Source: Alphaproteobacteria bacterium
GTDB lineage: Bacteria > Pseudomonadota > Alphaproteobacteria > Rhizobiales > Xanthobacteraceae
NCBI GenBank assembly: GCA_005883445.1
Contig: VAZL01000396.1
Location: forward strand, 1-6,629
Direction of reading: 5' to 3'
DNA: 6,629 bases
How positions within the stretch are numbered: position 1 is the first letter of the stretch; every line of letters begins with the position of its first letter. The notes under the pieces are model-generated. The model saw only the letters and a list, made by a program, of their open reading frames with translations, was not told where the DNA came from and searched no databases. Made by a program: the position numbers and the translations under genes. Of this stretch, positions 1 to 6,064 are shown in pieces.

Positions 1-1347
1 CGTCACCGTGGTCACGAAAACACCCGACGAGATCGCCGGATCGGCGCGGAAGCGGTGGAGCGCGAGCGGCACCAGAATGCCGCCGAGCGCCGCGGCCAGG
101 AGATTGCAGATCATGGCAAGACCGATCACCACACCAAGGTCGGGCACCTTGAACCACGCCACCGCTGCGACGCCGGTGATGACGGCGAACGCCAAGCCAT
201 TGACTAAGGCGACGAGCACTTCGCGCAGAATGATGCGCGCGGCGTTGGCGCTCGACAATTCGTGCCGCGCTAGCGCCCGCACCACTATGGTCATGGTCTG
301 CGTCGCGGCATTGCCGCCCTGACTCGCCACGATCGGAGCCAACACCGCCAACGCCACCATTTTTTGCAGCTCGCCCTCGAACAGGCGGAGGACCGATGAC
401 GCCAGAAAAGCGGTAGCAAGATTGACCAACAGCCAATTGAAGCGCCCACGCGCGACGAACCACACCGGATCCGACAGTTCCTCCTCGCGACCGACGCCGC
501 CGAGGGCGCGAATGTCCTCCTCAGCCTCCTGCTCGATCACGTCGACGATGTCATCGAAGGTGATGACGCCGACCAGTCGACCTCTCTCGTCGACGACCGG
601 GGTGGCAACCAGGTCGTAGCGCTCGAACAAGCGCGCCACGTCTTCTTGCTCGTCGGTGACGCGGACGGCGTGCATTTCCTCGTCGATCAAGCTCGCGATC
701 GACACCGGCCGCTTGGTGCGCAACAGCCGGTCGAGCGCAACCGTACCCTGGAGCAGGCCGGCGGCATCGGCCACATAGACCTCCCAGAAGCGGTCGGGCA
801 GATCGGGCGTCTCGCGCAGATGGTCGATAGTGCGCCCGACCGTCCATGCCGGCGGCACGGCGATGAACTCGGTCTGCATGCGCCGACCGGCGGAGTTTTC
901 CGGATAGAGCAGGCTGCGCGCCAGCGCGACGCGCTCGGGTGGCGGGAACCGCTCGAGAATTTCGGTCTGCTCGTCCTTCGGCAGATCCGCGAGGATGGCC
1001 ACGGCATCGTCGGAATCGAGCTTGCGCACGCCTTCGGCCACCGCCCCGGGAGGCAGTTCTGCGAGGATTTGTTCACGGACGGTATCTTCGACCTCGGTCA
1101 GCGCCGTGAAATCGAAGTCCTGTCCCATCAGCCTGACCAGCGTGGGACGCAGCTCAGGCTCGAGCGCCTCGATCAGATCGCCGACGTCAGCCTGGTGCAG
1201 ATCGCCCAGGAGTTCGCGTAGCGCCGCGGAATCTTCCGTCGTAATCGCCTGTTGAACGCGCTCGACAAAATCCGCGCGCACCACCCCCTCCTCGTCGCGC
1301 AGCGCGACCGAGGGCGCGGCCGCAGTCAGTTCCTTTTCTTCGAGCAT
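1..1347 (-). CDS. mgtE: Magnesium transporter MgtE (3' end beyond window)
   Basis: Encodes an inner-membrane Mg2+ channel/transporter whose cytoplasmic N and CBS domains sense Mg2+ and gate the pore. I translated the minus strand from the ATG at 1347: 449 codons stay open to base 1 with no stop. Residues about 25-150 form the acidic helical MgtE_N domain, 155-215 and 218-275 the two CBS domains (VGVITFDDIVDVIEQEAEED at the end of CBS2), and from about 300 the membrane domain. The family pore signature PIVASQGGNAATQ is at residues 338-350, and the conserved FVTTVT lies at the window edge. The pore Asp that normally follows, and perhaps 20 more residues, are off the window. No in-frame ATG, GTG or TTG exists upstream of 1347 before a stop, so the start is firm. 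The Shine-Dalgarno is weak (CAGG about 6 bases upstream) and sits in an inverted repeat. Divergent from the GNAT gene. Family assignment is near certain. Confidence 0.96.
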   Translation of the reverse strand, partial: MLEEKELTAAAPSVALRDEEGVVRADFVERVQQAITTEDSAALRELLGDLHQADVGDLIEALEPELRPTLVRLMGQDFDFTALTEVEDTVREQILAELPPGAVAEGVRKLDSDDAVAILADLPKDEQTEILERFPPPERVALARSLLYPENSAGRRMQTEFIAVPPAWTVGRTIDHLRETPDLPDRFWEVYVADAAGLLQGTVALDRLLRTKRPVSIASLIDEEMHAVRVTDEQEDVARLFERYDLVATPVVDERGRLVGVITFDDIVDVIEQEAEEDIRALGGVGREEELSDPVWFVARGRFNWLLVNLATAFLASSVLRLFEGELQKMVALAVLAPIVASQGGNAATQTMTIVVRALARHELSSANAARIILREVLVALVNGLAFAVITGVAAVAWFKVPDLGVVIGLAMICNLLAAALGGILVPLALHRFRADPAISSGVFVTTVT

Positions 1348-1348
1348 C

Positions 1349-1362
1349 TGCGGCCTGCCGCA
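1349..1362. repeat. Perfect inverted repeat over the mgtE ribosome binding region
   Basis: TGCGGC-CT-GCCGCA is a perfect inverted repeat with six-base arms, ending one base upstream of the mgtE start codon. On the mRNA strand it contains the only Shine-Dalgarno-like bases (CAGG). In RNA the two-base loop would have to open to about four bases, leaving a five-pair GC stem. It could limit translation initiation or could be a chance feature of GC-rich DNA. Confidence 0.4.
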
Positions 1363-1385
1363 ATGAATGGGACGAATGCGTTGGG

Positions 1386-1414
1386 CTTCTACGCTCGGTG
1401 CCTTAAGCTGACAA
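1386..1414 (-). promoter_or_regulatory. Candidate sigma70-type promoter of mgtE
   Basis: On the minus strand a TTGTCA -35 box (1414-1409) is followed after exactly 17 bases by TAGAAG (1391-1386) as -10. These match the consensus at 5/6 and 4/6 positions. Transcription would start near 1379, giving a leader of only about 30 bases before the mgtE ATG, too short for an M-box type magnesium riboswitch. Prediction by eye only. The -35 lies only a few bases from the proposed GNAT start. Confidence 0.4.
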
Positions 1415-1420
1415 TCGCGA

Positions 1421-1903
1421 ATGAATTCGACACGGGCACCGATGGATCATCCTCTCGAGCGTTACGCGCTGCGGCCCGTGCGATCGCCGCAGGAGTGGAG
1501 CGTTTATCATGCCATTCGCCGGGATGCGATCTTCAGCGCTTTGCTGCCGGGCCAAGCCTATGACGAGCACGACCCGGACGAATTCCAGCATCGCCACCTT
1601 CCGCACGCGCTCGTCCGCGACGGTGAAATCATAGGAACGGTACGCATCGACCTCGTCGGTGAGGCCCAGGCAGGCCTTCGGCTCATCGCGATCCGCCCGG
1701 ATTTGCAACGGCAAGGCCACGGCAGCGTTCTGCTGCGGCTCGCGGAACACGCCGCGCGCGGCCTCGGCAGGAACGAGATCGTCATTAATGCCCACCCGAC
1801 GTCGCTAAGCTTCTATCTCGCCAATGGCTATCGCGAGGGTGAATGGCGCGACGCCAAGCCGGTGCCGGCAAACCTCATTCGGGTGGGAAAGCGATTGTCC
1901 TAG
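1421..1903 (+). CDS. GNAT family N-acetyltransferase
   Basis: Probable acetyl-CoA-dependent N-acetyltransferase of unknown substrate, 160 residues, about one GNAT domain, cytoplasmic. The acetyl-CoA pyrophosphate-binding motif A is clear: strand LRLIAIRPDL, then Q-R-Q-G-H-G (residues 96-101, the Q/R-x-x-G-x-G/A pattern) leading into helix SVLLRLAEHAA. Motif B follows as VINAHPTSLSFYLANGY (121-137), with the FYxxxGY ending typical of the superfamily. The N-terminal part has the usual LRPVRSPQEW opening. The start is uncertain: ATG 1421 and the in-frame ATG 1442 (residue 8) both lack a good Shine-Dalgarno, and the domain would be intact from either. It reads away from mgtE with 73 bases between the starts, so the two may share a divergent control region. 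Nothing in its neighbours identifies the acceptor molecule. Confidence 0.9.
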   Translation: MNSTRAPMDHPLERYALRPVRSPQEWSVYHAIRRDAIFSALLPGQAYDEHDPDEFQHRHLPHALVRDGEIIGTVRIDLVGEAQAGLRLIAIRPDLQRQGHGSVLLRLAEHAARGLGRNEIVINAHPTSLSFYLANGYREGEWRDAKPVPANLIRVGKRLS

Positions 1904-2047
1904 CAGGCCACGCACTCCGACTCACGCGGATGCGGCCGGGCTCCATGGGAACCTGCGGGCCAACCTGCGGCTGTAGGAAACGCTCGCCGGTTCCGTTCCA
2001 TTGTTTTCGGGTTGTTCTTTACAATGAAGGATGCAACTCGGACGTGT

Positions 2048-2110
2048 CGGCGCGAGCGCCGGACAGGGCGACACCTTGCGCGATACCTGGCGCTCGAGCG
2101 TTGCGCCAGG
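2048..2110 (+). promoter_or_regulatory. Two GC-rich hairpins in the leader of the FUSC gene
   Basis: The 295-base gap 1904-2198 has no supportable gene. It holds two inverted repeats. CGGCGC-GA-GCGCCG is at 2048-2061. A stronger one at 2086-2110 has perfect eight-base arms, CCTGGCGC and GCGCCAGG, around a nine-base loop. Neither is followed by a T tract, so they are not typical intrinsic terminators. A TACAAT hexamer at 2020-2025 could be a -10 box, though I see no good -35 at the right distance. If transcription starts just after it, both hairpins fall in a leader of about 165 bases. Function unknown. Confidence 0.25.
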
Positions 2111-2198
2111 CCCATTTGAGGATACGCGGTCAATCCGGATTAGGAGCTACGCTCGCCGCTCGCCTTGAGCACGCTGACGCAATCCATAGGAGCTGGGC

Positions 2199-3347
2199 AT
2201 GAGCCACTTGGCGACAGGTTGGAGCGGGCTGCGCGCATGGAGCGCCAGCCACGACGCGGAGCTGCGGCTGTGCGTGCGGAGCACGACCGCTGCGGTGCTC
2301 ACGCTCGCCGTTTCGCAGCTTTTGCATCTTCCCATTGCGCTATGGGCCGTGCTCACCGCCGTCATCCTGACGCAAATCAGCGTCGGCCGCTCGCTCAAGG
2401 CCTCGATGGATTATCTGATCACCACGCTCGGGGGTGCGATCTACGCGGGCGCGATCGGCGCGCTCGTCCCCCATGACAATCAATTTGCGGTGTTCGCGGC
2501 ACTCGCGATCGCGCTGGCGCCGGCGGTTCTGCTTGCCGCGCTCTATCCACGCTTCAGCGCCGCGCCGTTCACCGCGGTTATGGTCTTCTTCGCTCCCACG
2601 ATCACGCATACCGGTCCGATCGCGGCGGCCTTCGAGCGGGTGATCGAAGTTGCGGTCGGATGCGTGGTCGGCCTCGTGGTATCGCTGGTGGTGCTGCCGG
2701 CGCGCGCACACGATCTGGCGATCGAGGCGGCGACCCAGATGCTCGCGCTTATGGCGCGGTTTCTGCCCGAGCTATTCGCGCGGTTGACGCCAAGTCCGGA
2801 TCGACCGGCGCTATCGGACATGCAGAGTAGGATCGGCGAAGCCCTGGGGCGGCTGGACAAGGTCGCCGCCGAGGCCGCGCACGAACGGATCACGCGGCTC
2901 GGCGCCGAGCCCGACCATGGGCCGCTGTTGCGCACGATGCTACGGCTGCGCCACGATTTCGTCATCATCGGGCGGGCCGCCATCGCGCCGCTGCCCGGGG
3001 TATTCGGGGCGCGGCTTGCACCACACCTCGCGCGCGTGGGCGAGACGGTCGCCGACTATCTGCGCGCGAGCGGCGCCGCGCTCTCACCGCGTCAAGCTCC
3101 GCCGCCGCTCGAGGAGGTCGAAGCCGCGCTCGACGGCTACGCCGCGGAAATCGCTGCGCTGCGGCGCCAAGGTTTGACACGGGAACTGCCGGACGACACG
3201 GTCGAGCACATCTTCGCGCTCGGCTTTGCGCTCGACCAGCTGCGCCTGCACTTGCGCGATCTCGCCCGCTGCGTCGGCGAGCATGCGCCCGCGCGCAACG
3301 CCCCTGTCGTGGAGGCGGCCGTGAACGCCGGACATACGCGGCCGTAA
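2199..3347 (+). CDS. FUSC / aromatic acid exporter family membrane protein
   Basis: A 382-residue inner-membrane protein resembling the FUSC (fusaric acid resistance)/ArAE group, whose characterised members export aromatic carboxylic acids; the substrate here is unknown. The N-terminal half has about six hydrophobic segments (near residues 28-44, 46-62, 74-90, 96-115, 122-136 and 148-166), with the typical WAVLTAVILTQISVGRSLKA stretch at 49-68, followed by a charged segment leading into the third helix. From about 170 to the end the protein is soluble and helical (repeated Ala/Leu/Arg/Glu patterns), probably a cytoplasmic domain. It is about half the length of two-module exporters such as AaeB, matching single-module members. 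The start is well supported: AGGAG at 2188-2192, six bases before ATG 2199. No periplasmic adaptor or outer-membrane partner gene is adjacent, so it is either a single-component transporter or works with unlinked partners. Confidence 0.85.
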   Translation: MSHLATGWSGLRAWSASHDAELRLCVRSTTAAVLTLAVSQLLHLPIALWAVLTAVILTQISVGRSLKASMDYLITTLGGAIYAGAIGALVPHDNQFAVFAALAIALAPAVLLAALYPRFSAAPFTAVMVFFAPTITHTGPIAAAFERVIEVAVGCVVGLVVSLVVLPARAHDLAIEAATQMLALMARFLPELFARLTPSPDRPALSDMQSRIGEALGRLDKVAAEAAHERITRLGAEPDHGPLLRTMLRLRHDFVIIGRAAIAPLPGVFGARLAPHLARVGETVADYLRASGAALSPRQAPPPLEEVEAALDGYAAEIAALRRQGLTRELPDDTVEHIFALGFALDQLRLHLRDLARCVGEHAPARNAPVVEAAVNAGHTRP

Positions 3348-3391
3348 CCGGCAAGCGGCTCGCTGCCCGCGCTCGGCGCCGATTTCGCGCT

Positions 3392-3419
3392 TTGCAAGCC
3401 CAAGCGCCTTTGTTATAGC
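3392..3419 (+). promoter_or_regulatory. Candidate promoter of the tRNA-Asn gene
   Basis: TTGCAA (3392-3397) and TATAGC (3414-3419) are separated by 16 bases and lie 20 bases before the mature tRNA 5' end. This would start the transcript about a dozen bases upstream of the tRNA, a normal 5' leader for RNase P processing. The surrounding sequence is visibly more AT-rich than the flanking genes. Prediction by eye. Confidence 0.45.
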
Positions 3420-3438
3420 TGGACGCTTGCGCGAGTGG

Positions 3439-3513
3439 TCCCCGGTAGCTCAGCGGTAGAGCAACCGGCTGTTAACCGGTTGGTCGCTGGTTCGAATCCG
3501 GCCCGGGGAGCCA
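3439..3513 (+). tRNA. tRNA-Asn(GUU)
   Basis: A complete cloverleaf can be drawn. The acceptor stem TCCCCGG (3439-3445) pairs perfectly with CCGGGGA (3503-3509); the discriminator is G3510 and CCA is encoded (3511-3513). The D stem is GCTC/GAGC (3448-3451 and 3459-3462). The anticodon stem ACCGG/CCGGT (3464-3468 and 3476-3480) encloses loop CTGTTAA with anticodon GTT at 3471-3473. The variable loop is TGGTC. The T stem GCTGG/CCGGC has one G-T pair and loop TTCGAAT. It decodes AAC/AAU as asparagine. It stands alone, not in a tRNA cluster. tRNA genes are common integration targets, but no second copy of its 3' end is present in this window. Confidence 0.98.
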
Positions 3514-3516
3514 TCG

Positions 3517-3549
3517 TCCAATTCGTACTTTGTCTAATTCGTACTTTGT
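3517..3549. repeat. Tandem duplication of a 16-base unit next to tRNA-Asn
   Basis: AATTCGTACTTTGT occurs at 3520-3533 and again at 3536-3549, a period of 16 bases; extended, the units read TC(C/T)AATTCGTACTTTGT with one mismatch. The array begins four bases after the tRNA CCA and runs into six T residues (3549-3554). It might be a trace of a recombination event at the tRNA end, or a simple replication-slippage duplication. The T run could help end tRNA transcription, although no hairpin other than the tRNA precedes it. Confidence 0.8.
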
Positions 3550-3722
3550 TTTTTCATGGCTTTTCCCGTTTTCTGTGAAACCTCGCGCCGGATTTGACAC
3601 TGGACGCTCCCGCTTCCACCCTCTCCATGGCCGCCGCCGTGAGCCGTTTTGATCGGCTGCTTTTGTGTAGCGGTGATCTCGCGCAAGCTGGCCAAGGTGC
3701 ACGCTGCGCCAGGAGGAACGCC

Positions 3723-3824
3723 ATGTGGACGCTTGCCTTCGGGCGAACACCAAGATCGCACGGCTACGCAACGACGCGTGAGGCTGCGATAGCGGCATTC
3801 GCAAAGAGCTGGCGGCGGGAGTAG
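3723..3824 (+). CDS. Very small hypothetical protein (33 aa), possibly a gene remnant
   Basis: Begins MWTLAFG and ends with the helical REAAIAAFAKSWRRE. An excellent Shine-Dalgarno, AGGAGG at 3711-3716, lies six bases before ATG 3723. From memory, similar C-terminal segments (WTLAFG, a few residues, then HGY-TREAA-AAFAKSWRRE) end longer small hypothetical proteins of Bradyrhizobium and relatives, usually with a few more residues between FG and HGY. If so, this copy has lost its N-terminal part and has a short internal deletion. The frame stays open upstream to a TTG at 3594, but that part reads like non-coding sequence and shows no family resemblance. The stop lies nine bases before the next start, so translation may be coupled. 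No function known. Confidence 0.5.
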   Translation: MWTLAFGRTPRSHGYATTREAAIAAFAKSWRRE

Positions 3825-3833
3825 GGAAAATAG

Positions 3834-4094
3834 ATGACTGTATCCAGAATAGTCACCTTTGTCGCACTCGCATTCTGCTTTGTTGCCGGATACTTCTTGG
3901 CCGTTTGGTGGTCGAGTGCACGCGATACAAACCTCCTCGCGCAAATCTGTGCCCGCGTCGATTACGTGAACGGCTTGCAAGAGAACCTCAAGGGGGGACA
4001 GGACGCTGCAAGCGACGAAGTGGGCGTCGAACTCAAGGCGTTAGTCGAACAGTGCCGCACGGCGCTGAGAAATCGCGCGGAAGAAAACGATTAA
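3834..4094 (+). CDS. Small single-pass membrane protein of unknown function
   Basis: An 86-residue protein with one hydrophobic segment at about residues 5-26 (IVTFVALAFCFVAGYFLAVW), probably an uncleaved N-terminal anchor because no AxA-type cleavage site follows. The remainder is soluble and partly helical, with cysteines at 39 and 74 that could form a disulphide if the C-terminus is outside the cytoplasm. AGGGA at 3823-3827, six bases before ATG 3834, supports the start. Base composition is visibly less GC-rich than in the FUSC or mgtE genes. It follows the 33-residue ORF by nine bases and precedes the dioxygenase gene by 27, so the three may be co-transcribed. I do not recognise a family. 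Confidence 0.7.
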   Translation: MTVSRIVTFVALAFCFVAGYFLAVWWSSARDTNLLAQICARVDYVNGLQENLKGGQDAASDEVGVELKALVEQCRTALRNRAEEND

Positions 4095-4121
4095 ACCCAA
4101 CGCTTGCCAGCCGGGAACGCC

Positions 4122-4865
4122 ATGAGGTTGAGACTTCAGACCGACGGGGCCGCCATCGTCCGCGGTTTTCTCAGCGATCAGGAGTTTGGTCGCATCGCCG
4201 AGATGGCGGGCAACGGCTTTGCCTTTCTTGAGGCCGGCGGCGGGGACGCGTCCCTGCGAGAAACTTGGATATCGGTCGGGACGATCTGGCTAACGAATCT
4301 CGAACACTGCGTGGCGCCCGAGCTGGCGCTCGATCTGGTCACGCTGCTGTCGCGCGAGGCCACCCGAACCCTCGGCCTGTCGCATCTGGTCGTCAATATG
4401 TGCAGCATCCGCCGATTGACCGACTGGCACAAACGGCTGGAATGGCATACCGACTACCACGGCGGCGGCACCCACCCTTACGACCCTTTATTCAATATTT
4501 GGCTGCCGTTGACGGCCGTCGGCCGCGAGCAGCCCTCGGTCGAGCTGGTTCGCGGCTCGCATCGGCGCATGCGTGGGCGGCCGCCATCCGAAACCGGGGT
4601 CTACACGGACGAATGGGTCGCCGAGCATTTCCCGCCGACCGATCGCATCGCGCCCGAGCTGGCGCCCGGCGATGCGTTGATATTCGATCATTTGACGCTG
4701 CATCGGACGCAGCCTTTGGATCGCGAAATGGTCTCGCGCATGAGCATCGAATGCCGCGTCACACGCCACCCTGCCTATCTTGTATTGTCACACTCTTCGT
4801 CATGGCCAGCTGGTAAGTCGCCTCCCCAGCCTCGAAGTCCTCGAGCCCGGCACGATGTTCAGTGA
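4122..4865 (+). CDS. PhyH-like Fe(II)/2-oxoglutarate-dependent dioxygenase
   Basis: Probable cytoplasmic oxygenase of the phytanoyl-CoA dioxygenase (PhyH) superfamily, 247 residues, substrate unknown. The N-terminus has the family opening TDGAAIVRGFLSDQEF (residues 7-22). The iron-binding HxD motif is in WHTDYHGGG (H109, D111). The core strands NIWLPLTAVG and VELVRGSHRR follow, the latter matching the usual V-PGSH pattern. The distal histidine is most likely H194 in FDHLTLHRTQP, with R206 twelve residues later as the 2-oxoglutarate-binding arginine. The full catalytic set thus appears present. I chose ATG 4122 (GGGA at 4113-4116, five bases upstream) over an in-frame TTG at 4104. The last 20-25 residues are Ser/Pro/Arg-rich and unlike the rest of the fold, so the original C-terminus may have been altered by a frameshift. 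Pfam-level assignment is good; the reaction is not inferable. Confidence 0.82.
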   Translation: MRLRLQTDGAAIVRGFLSDQEFGRIAEMAGNGFAFLEAGGGDASLRETWISVGTIWLTNLEHCVAPELALDLVTLLSREATRTLGLSHLVVNMCSIRRLTDWHKRLEWHTDYHGGGTHPYDPLFNIWLPLTAVGREQPSVELVRGSHRRMRGRPPSETGVYTDEWVAEHFPPTDRIAPELAPGDALIFDHLTLHRTQPLDREMVSRMSIECRVTRHPAYLVLSHSSSWPAGKSPPQPRSPRARHDVQ

Positions 4866-4964
4866 TGTTTTTCCCGGCATCATCCCAGGCGCTTTGGCGG
4901 CACGCCTCGCGTCATGCCCGAATCGGCACGCTGGCGATGACCCCCATTTTGAGGAGAAACGACC

Positions 4965-5363
4965 ATGAAGAAGAGCGGGTCGCAGAAAAGCAAATCTCCT
5001 TCTCAGCTGATCGACGCGAGAATCAAGGAGCTGGGCGACTGGCGGGGCAAGATGCTCAGCCGGCTGCGAACCTTGGTCAAGCAAGCCGATCCCGAAGTCG
5101 TCGAGGAGTGGAAGTGGAGAGGGGTTCCGGTGTGGTCGCACGACGGATTGATCTGCACGGGCGAGACTTACAAGAACGTGGTGAAGATGACCTTCGCCAA
5201 AGGGGCGGCGCTGAAGGATCCTTCGGGCCTCTTCAACTCCAGTCTTGATGGGAACACGAGGCGCGCCATCGACTTCCGCGAGGGCGAGAAGATAAACGAG
5301 GAGGCGTTGAAGACTCTCGTTCGCGCCGCCGTGACTCTGAACAAATCCAAAGCCCAAAGCTGA
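4965..5363 (+). CDS. DUF1801 domain-containing protein
   Basis: A 132-residue cytoplasmic protein of the DUF1801 (YdhG-like) family, whose biochemical role is not established. After a lysine/serine-rich N-terminal tail, the domain runs from about residue 15 to the end. Recognisable stretches are the helix IDARIKELGDWRGKMLSRLR, then EEWKWRGVPVWSHDGLICTG (residues 48-67), TYKNVVKMTFAKGAALKDPS (68-87), the SSLDGNTRRAIDF segment and the final helix INEEALKTLVRAAVTLN. Length agrees with single-domain members. AGGAG at 4952-4956 with eight-base spacing supports ATG 4965. It follows the dioxygenase gene after 99 bases, so it could be expressed independently. No functional link to its neighbours is evident. 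Confidence 0.9.
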   Translation: MKKSGSQKSKSPSQLIDARIKELGDWRGKMLSRLRTLVKQADPEVVEEWKWRGVPVWSHDGLICTGETYKNVVKMTFAKGAALKDPSGLFNSSLDGNTRRAIDFREGEKINEEALKTLVRAAVTLNKSKAQS

Positions 5364-5435
5364 TCCACGGAATCAAACGTTTTCCCAGGGATCCTGGCTA
5401 GGCCCCGCTCCAACTTCGCCCCACGACAGCGCTCC

Positions 5436-5774
5436 CTAATTCGGGGGTGCGCCGCAAAGCTCGATCAGATAATTAATCAGCCCGACCTGCACCGGTTTTT
5501 TCTGCAAATCTGGACGCGCGGCCACGAACGTGCGGACGTTTTTCGCGAGTTGTTCAATCGGGACCCGGCCGCTTACACATTTTGAATAGTGCCGAGAGAT
5601 AGACGCAGTATCCGGAGACGAGATGCTGACGAGGGAATCGTAAGCCCCGGCAATGTACATGGTGCGGGCCTGGTCGCTAAGCCGGTCCCACTCCGGATAC
5701 GTGTAGTAGACCTGAGCATTGGCTCGGCCGATCATCAAAGCTGACAAAAGGCCCGCGATCACGAGTGACTTCAT
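5436..5774 (-). CDS. Small exported protein, Rap1a/Tai-like
   Basis: A 112-residue protein with a clear Sec signal peptide: MKS, a hydrophobic core to about residue 16, and a likely cleavage after ANA (residue 20) before QVYY. The mature part has two cysteines (C66 and C107), probably a periplasmic disulphide. The pattern MYIAGAYDSL, then C-x-SGRVPIEQLAKNV, F-AARPDL, and PVQVGLINYLIELCG resembles the Rap1a/Tai immunity-protein fold family. That is my inference from motif spacing; alphaproteobacterial members are often lone proteins of unknown role. The frame is open upstream to an ATG at 5834, but ATG 5774 is chosen because AGGAGA lies six bases upstream of it and the signal peptide starts there. 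It converges on the DUF1801 gene with 72 bases between stops. No toxin partner is visible nearby. Confidence 0.8.
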   Translation of the reverse strand: MKSLVIAGLLSALMIGRANAQVYYTYPEWDRLSDQARTMYIAGAYDSLVSISSPDTASISRHYSKCVSGRVPIEQLAKNVRTFVAARPDLQKKPVQVGLINYLIELCGAPPN

Positions 5775-6064
5775 CGGCGTTCTCCTGCTGCGTAGCCTTA
5801 TCACAAGCTGCGGCTGATCAGATGCTGTGGACATCGCTCACAGGCAAAGGCACGCCATGACCAAAAAGCTCGCGCTCATAAGCCGCGGCTGGTCGGCGCA
5901 AGGTCGTGACGCCGGCAGAGTTGAAATGGTTGCACAAGCACATGCTGAGATCGAGGGCATCGACCATATCTCGGATGAAATGCGGACAGTAGTCGAGGGG
6001 CTATCGCCCGCGCTAGTGTACAAGATGCCGCCAAAACAGCAGCACCGCTCCAAGGGAGGAAAAC
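5775..6064. other. Intergenic gap with one doubtful ORF
   Basis: This gap separates two divergent small exported proteins and should hold both promoters. On the plus strand a frame opens at ATG 5857 (weak AAAGG six bases upstream) and reads through a plausible, amphipathic stretch (VEMVAQAHAEIEGIDHISDE) until about 6060. It then continues to 6405 out of frame over the next gene, where it becomes arginine-rich shadow sequence. It may be the remnant of a small gene whose 3' end was lost, or chance. I do not call it a gene. Confidence 0.25.

Noticed and set aside
646..1221. Plus-strand ORF of 191 codons inside mgtE
   Set aside because: Antisense shadow of mgtE; the minus-strand frame has unmistakable MgtE domains over the same bases.
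1843..2202. Plus-strand ORF running from within the GNAT gene to the FUSC start
   Set aside because: Begins inside the GNAT gene in another frame, has low-quality Arg/Ala/Gly composition and no ribosome binding site; the gap is better read as a leader region.
3350..3367. Hairpin-like GGCAAGCG/CGCTGCC just after the FUSC stop, considered as a terminator
   Set aside because: The stem has a bulge and GC-rich sequence follows instead of a T tract; not convincing.
3472..3804. Minus-strand ORF of 110 codons ending in LPGPDSNQRPTG
   Set aside because: Its C-terminus is the antisense of the tRNA-Asn gene; this GPDSNQRP peptide is a familiar annotation artefact of tRNA complements, and the rest shows no protein-like features.
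4265..4816. Plus-strand ORF of 183 codons overlapping the dioxygenase
   Set aside because: Arg/Ala-rich frame shadow without a ribosome binding site; the PhyH-like frame carries the catalytic motifs.
4800..5357. Minus-strand ORF of 185 codons over the DUF1801 gene
   Set aside because: Shadow; the plus frame has a strong Shine-Dalgarno and a recognisable DUF1801 domain.
5385..5397. CCAGG-GAT-CCTGG inverted repeat between the convergent genes, considered as a terminator
   Set aside because: Only five base pairs and no T tract on either strand.
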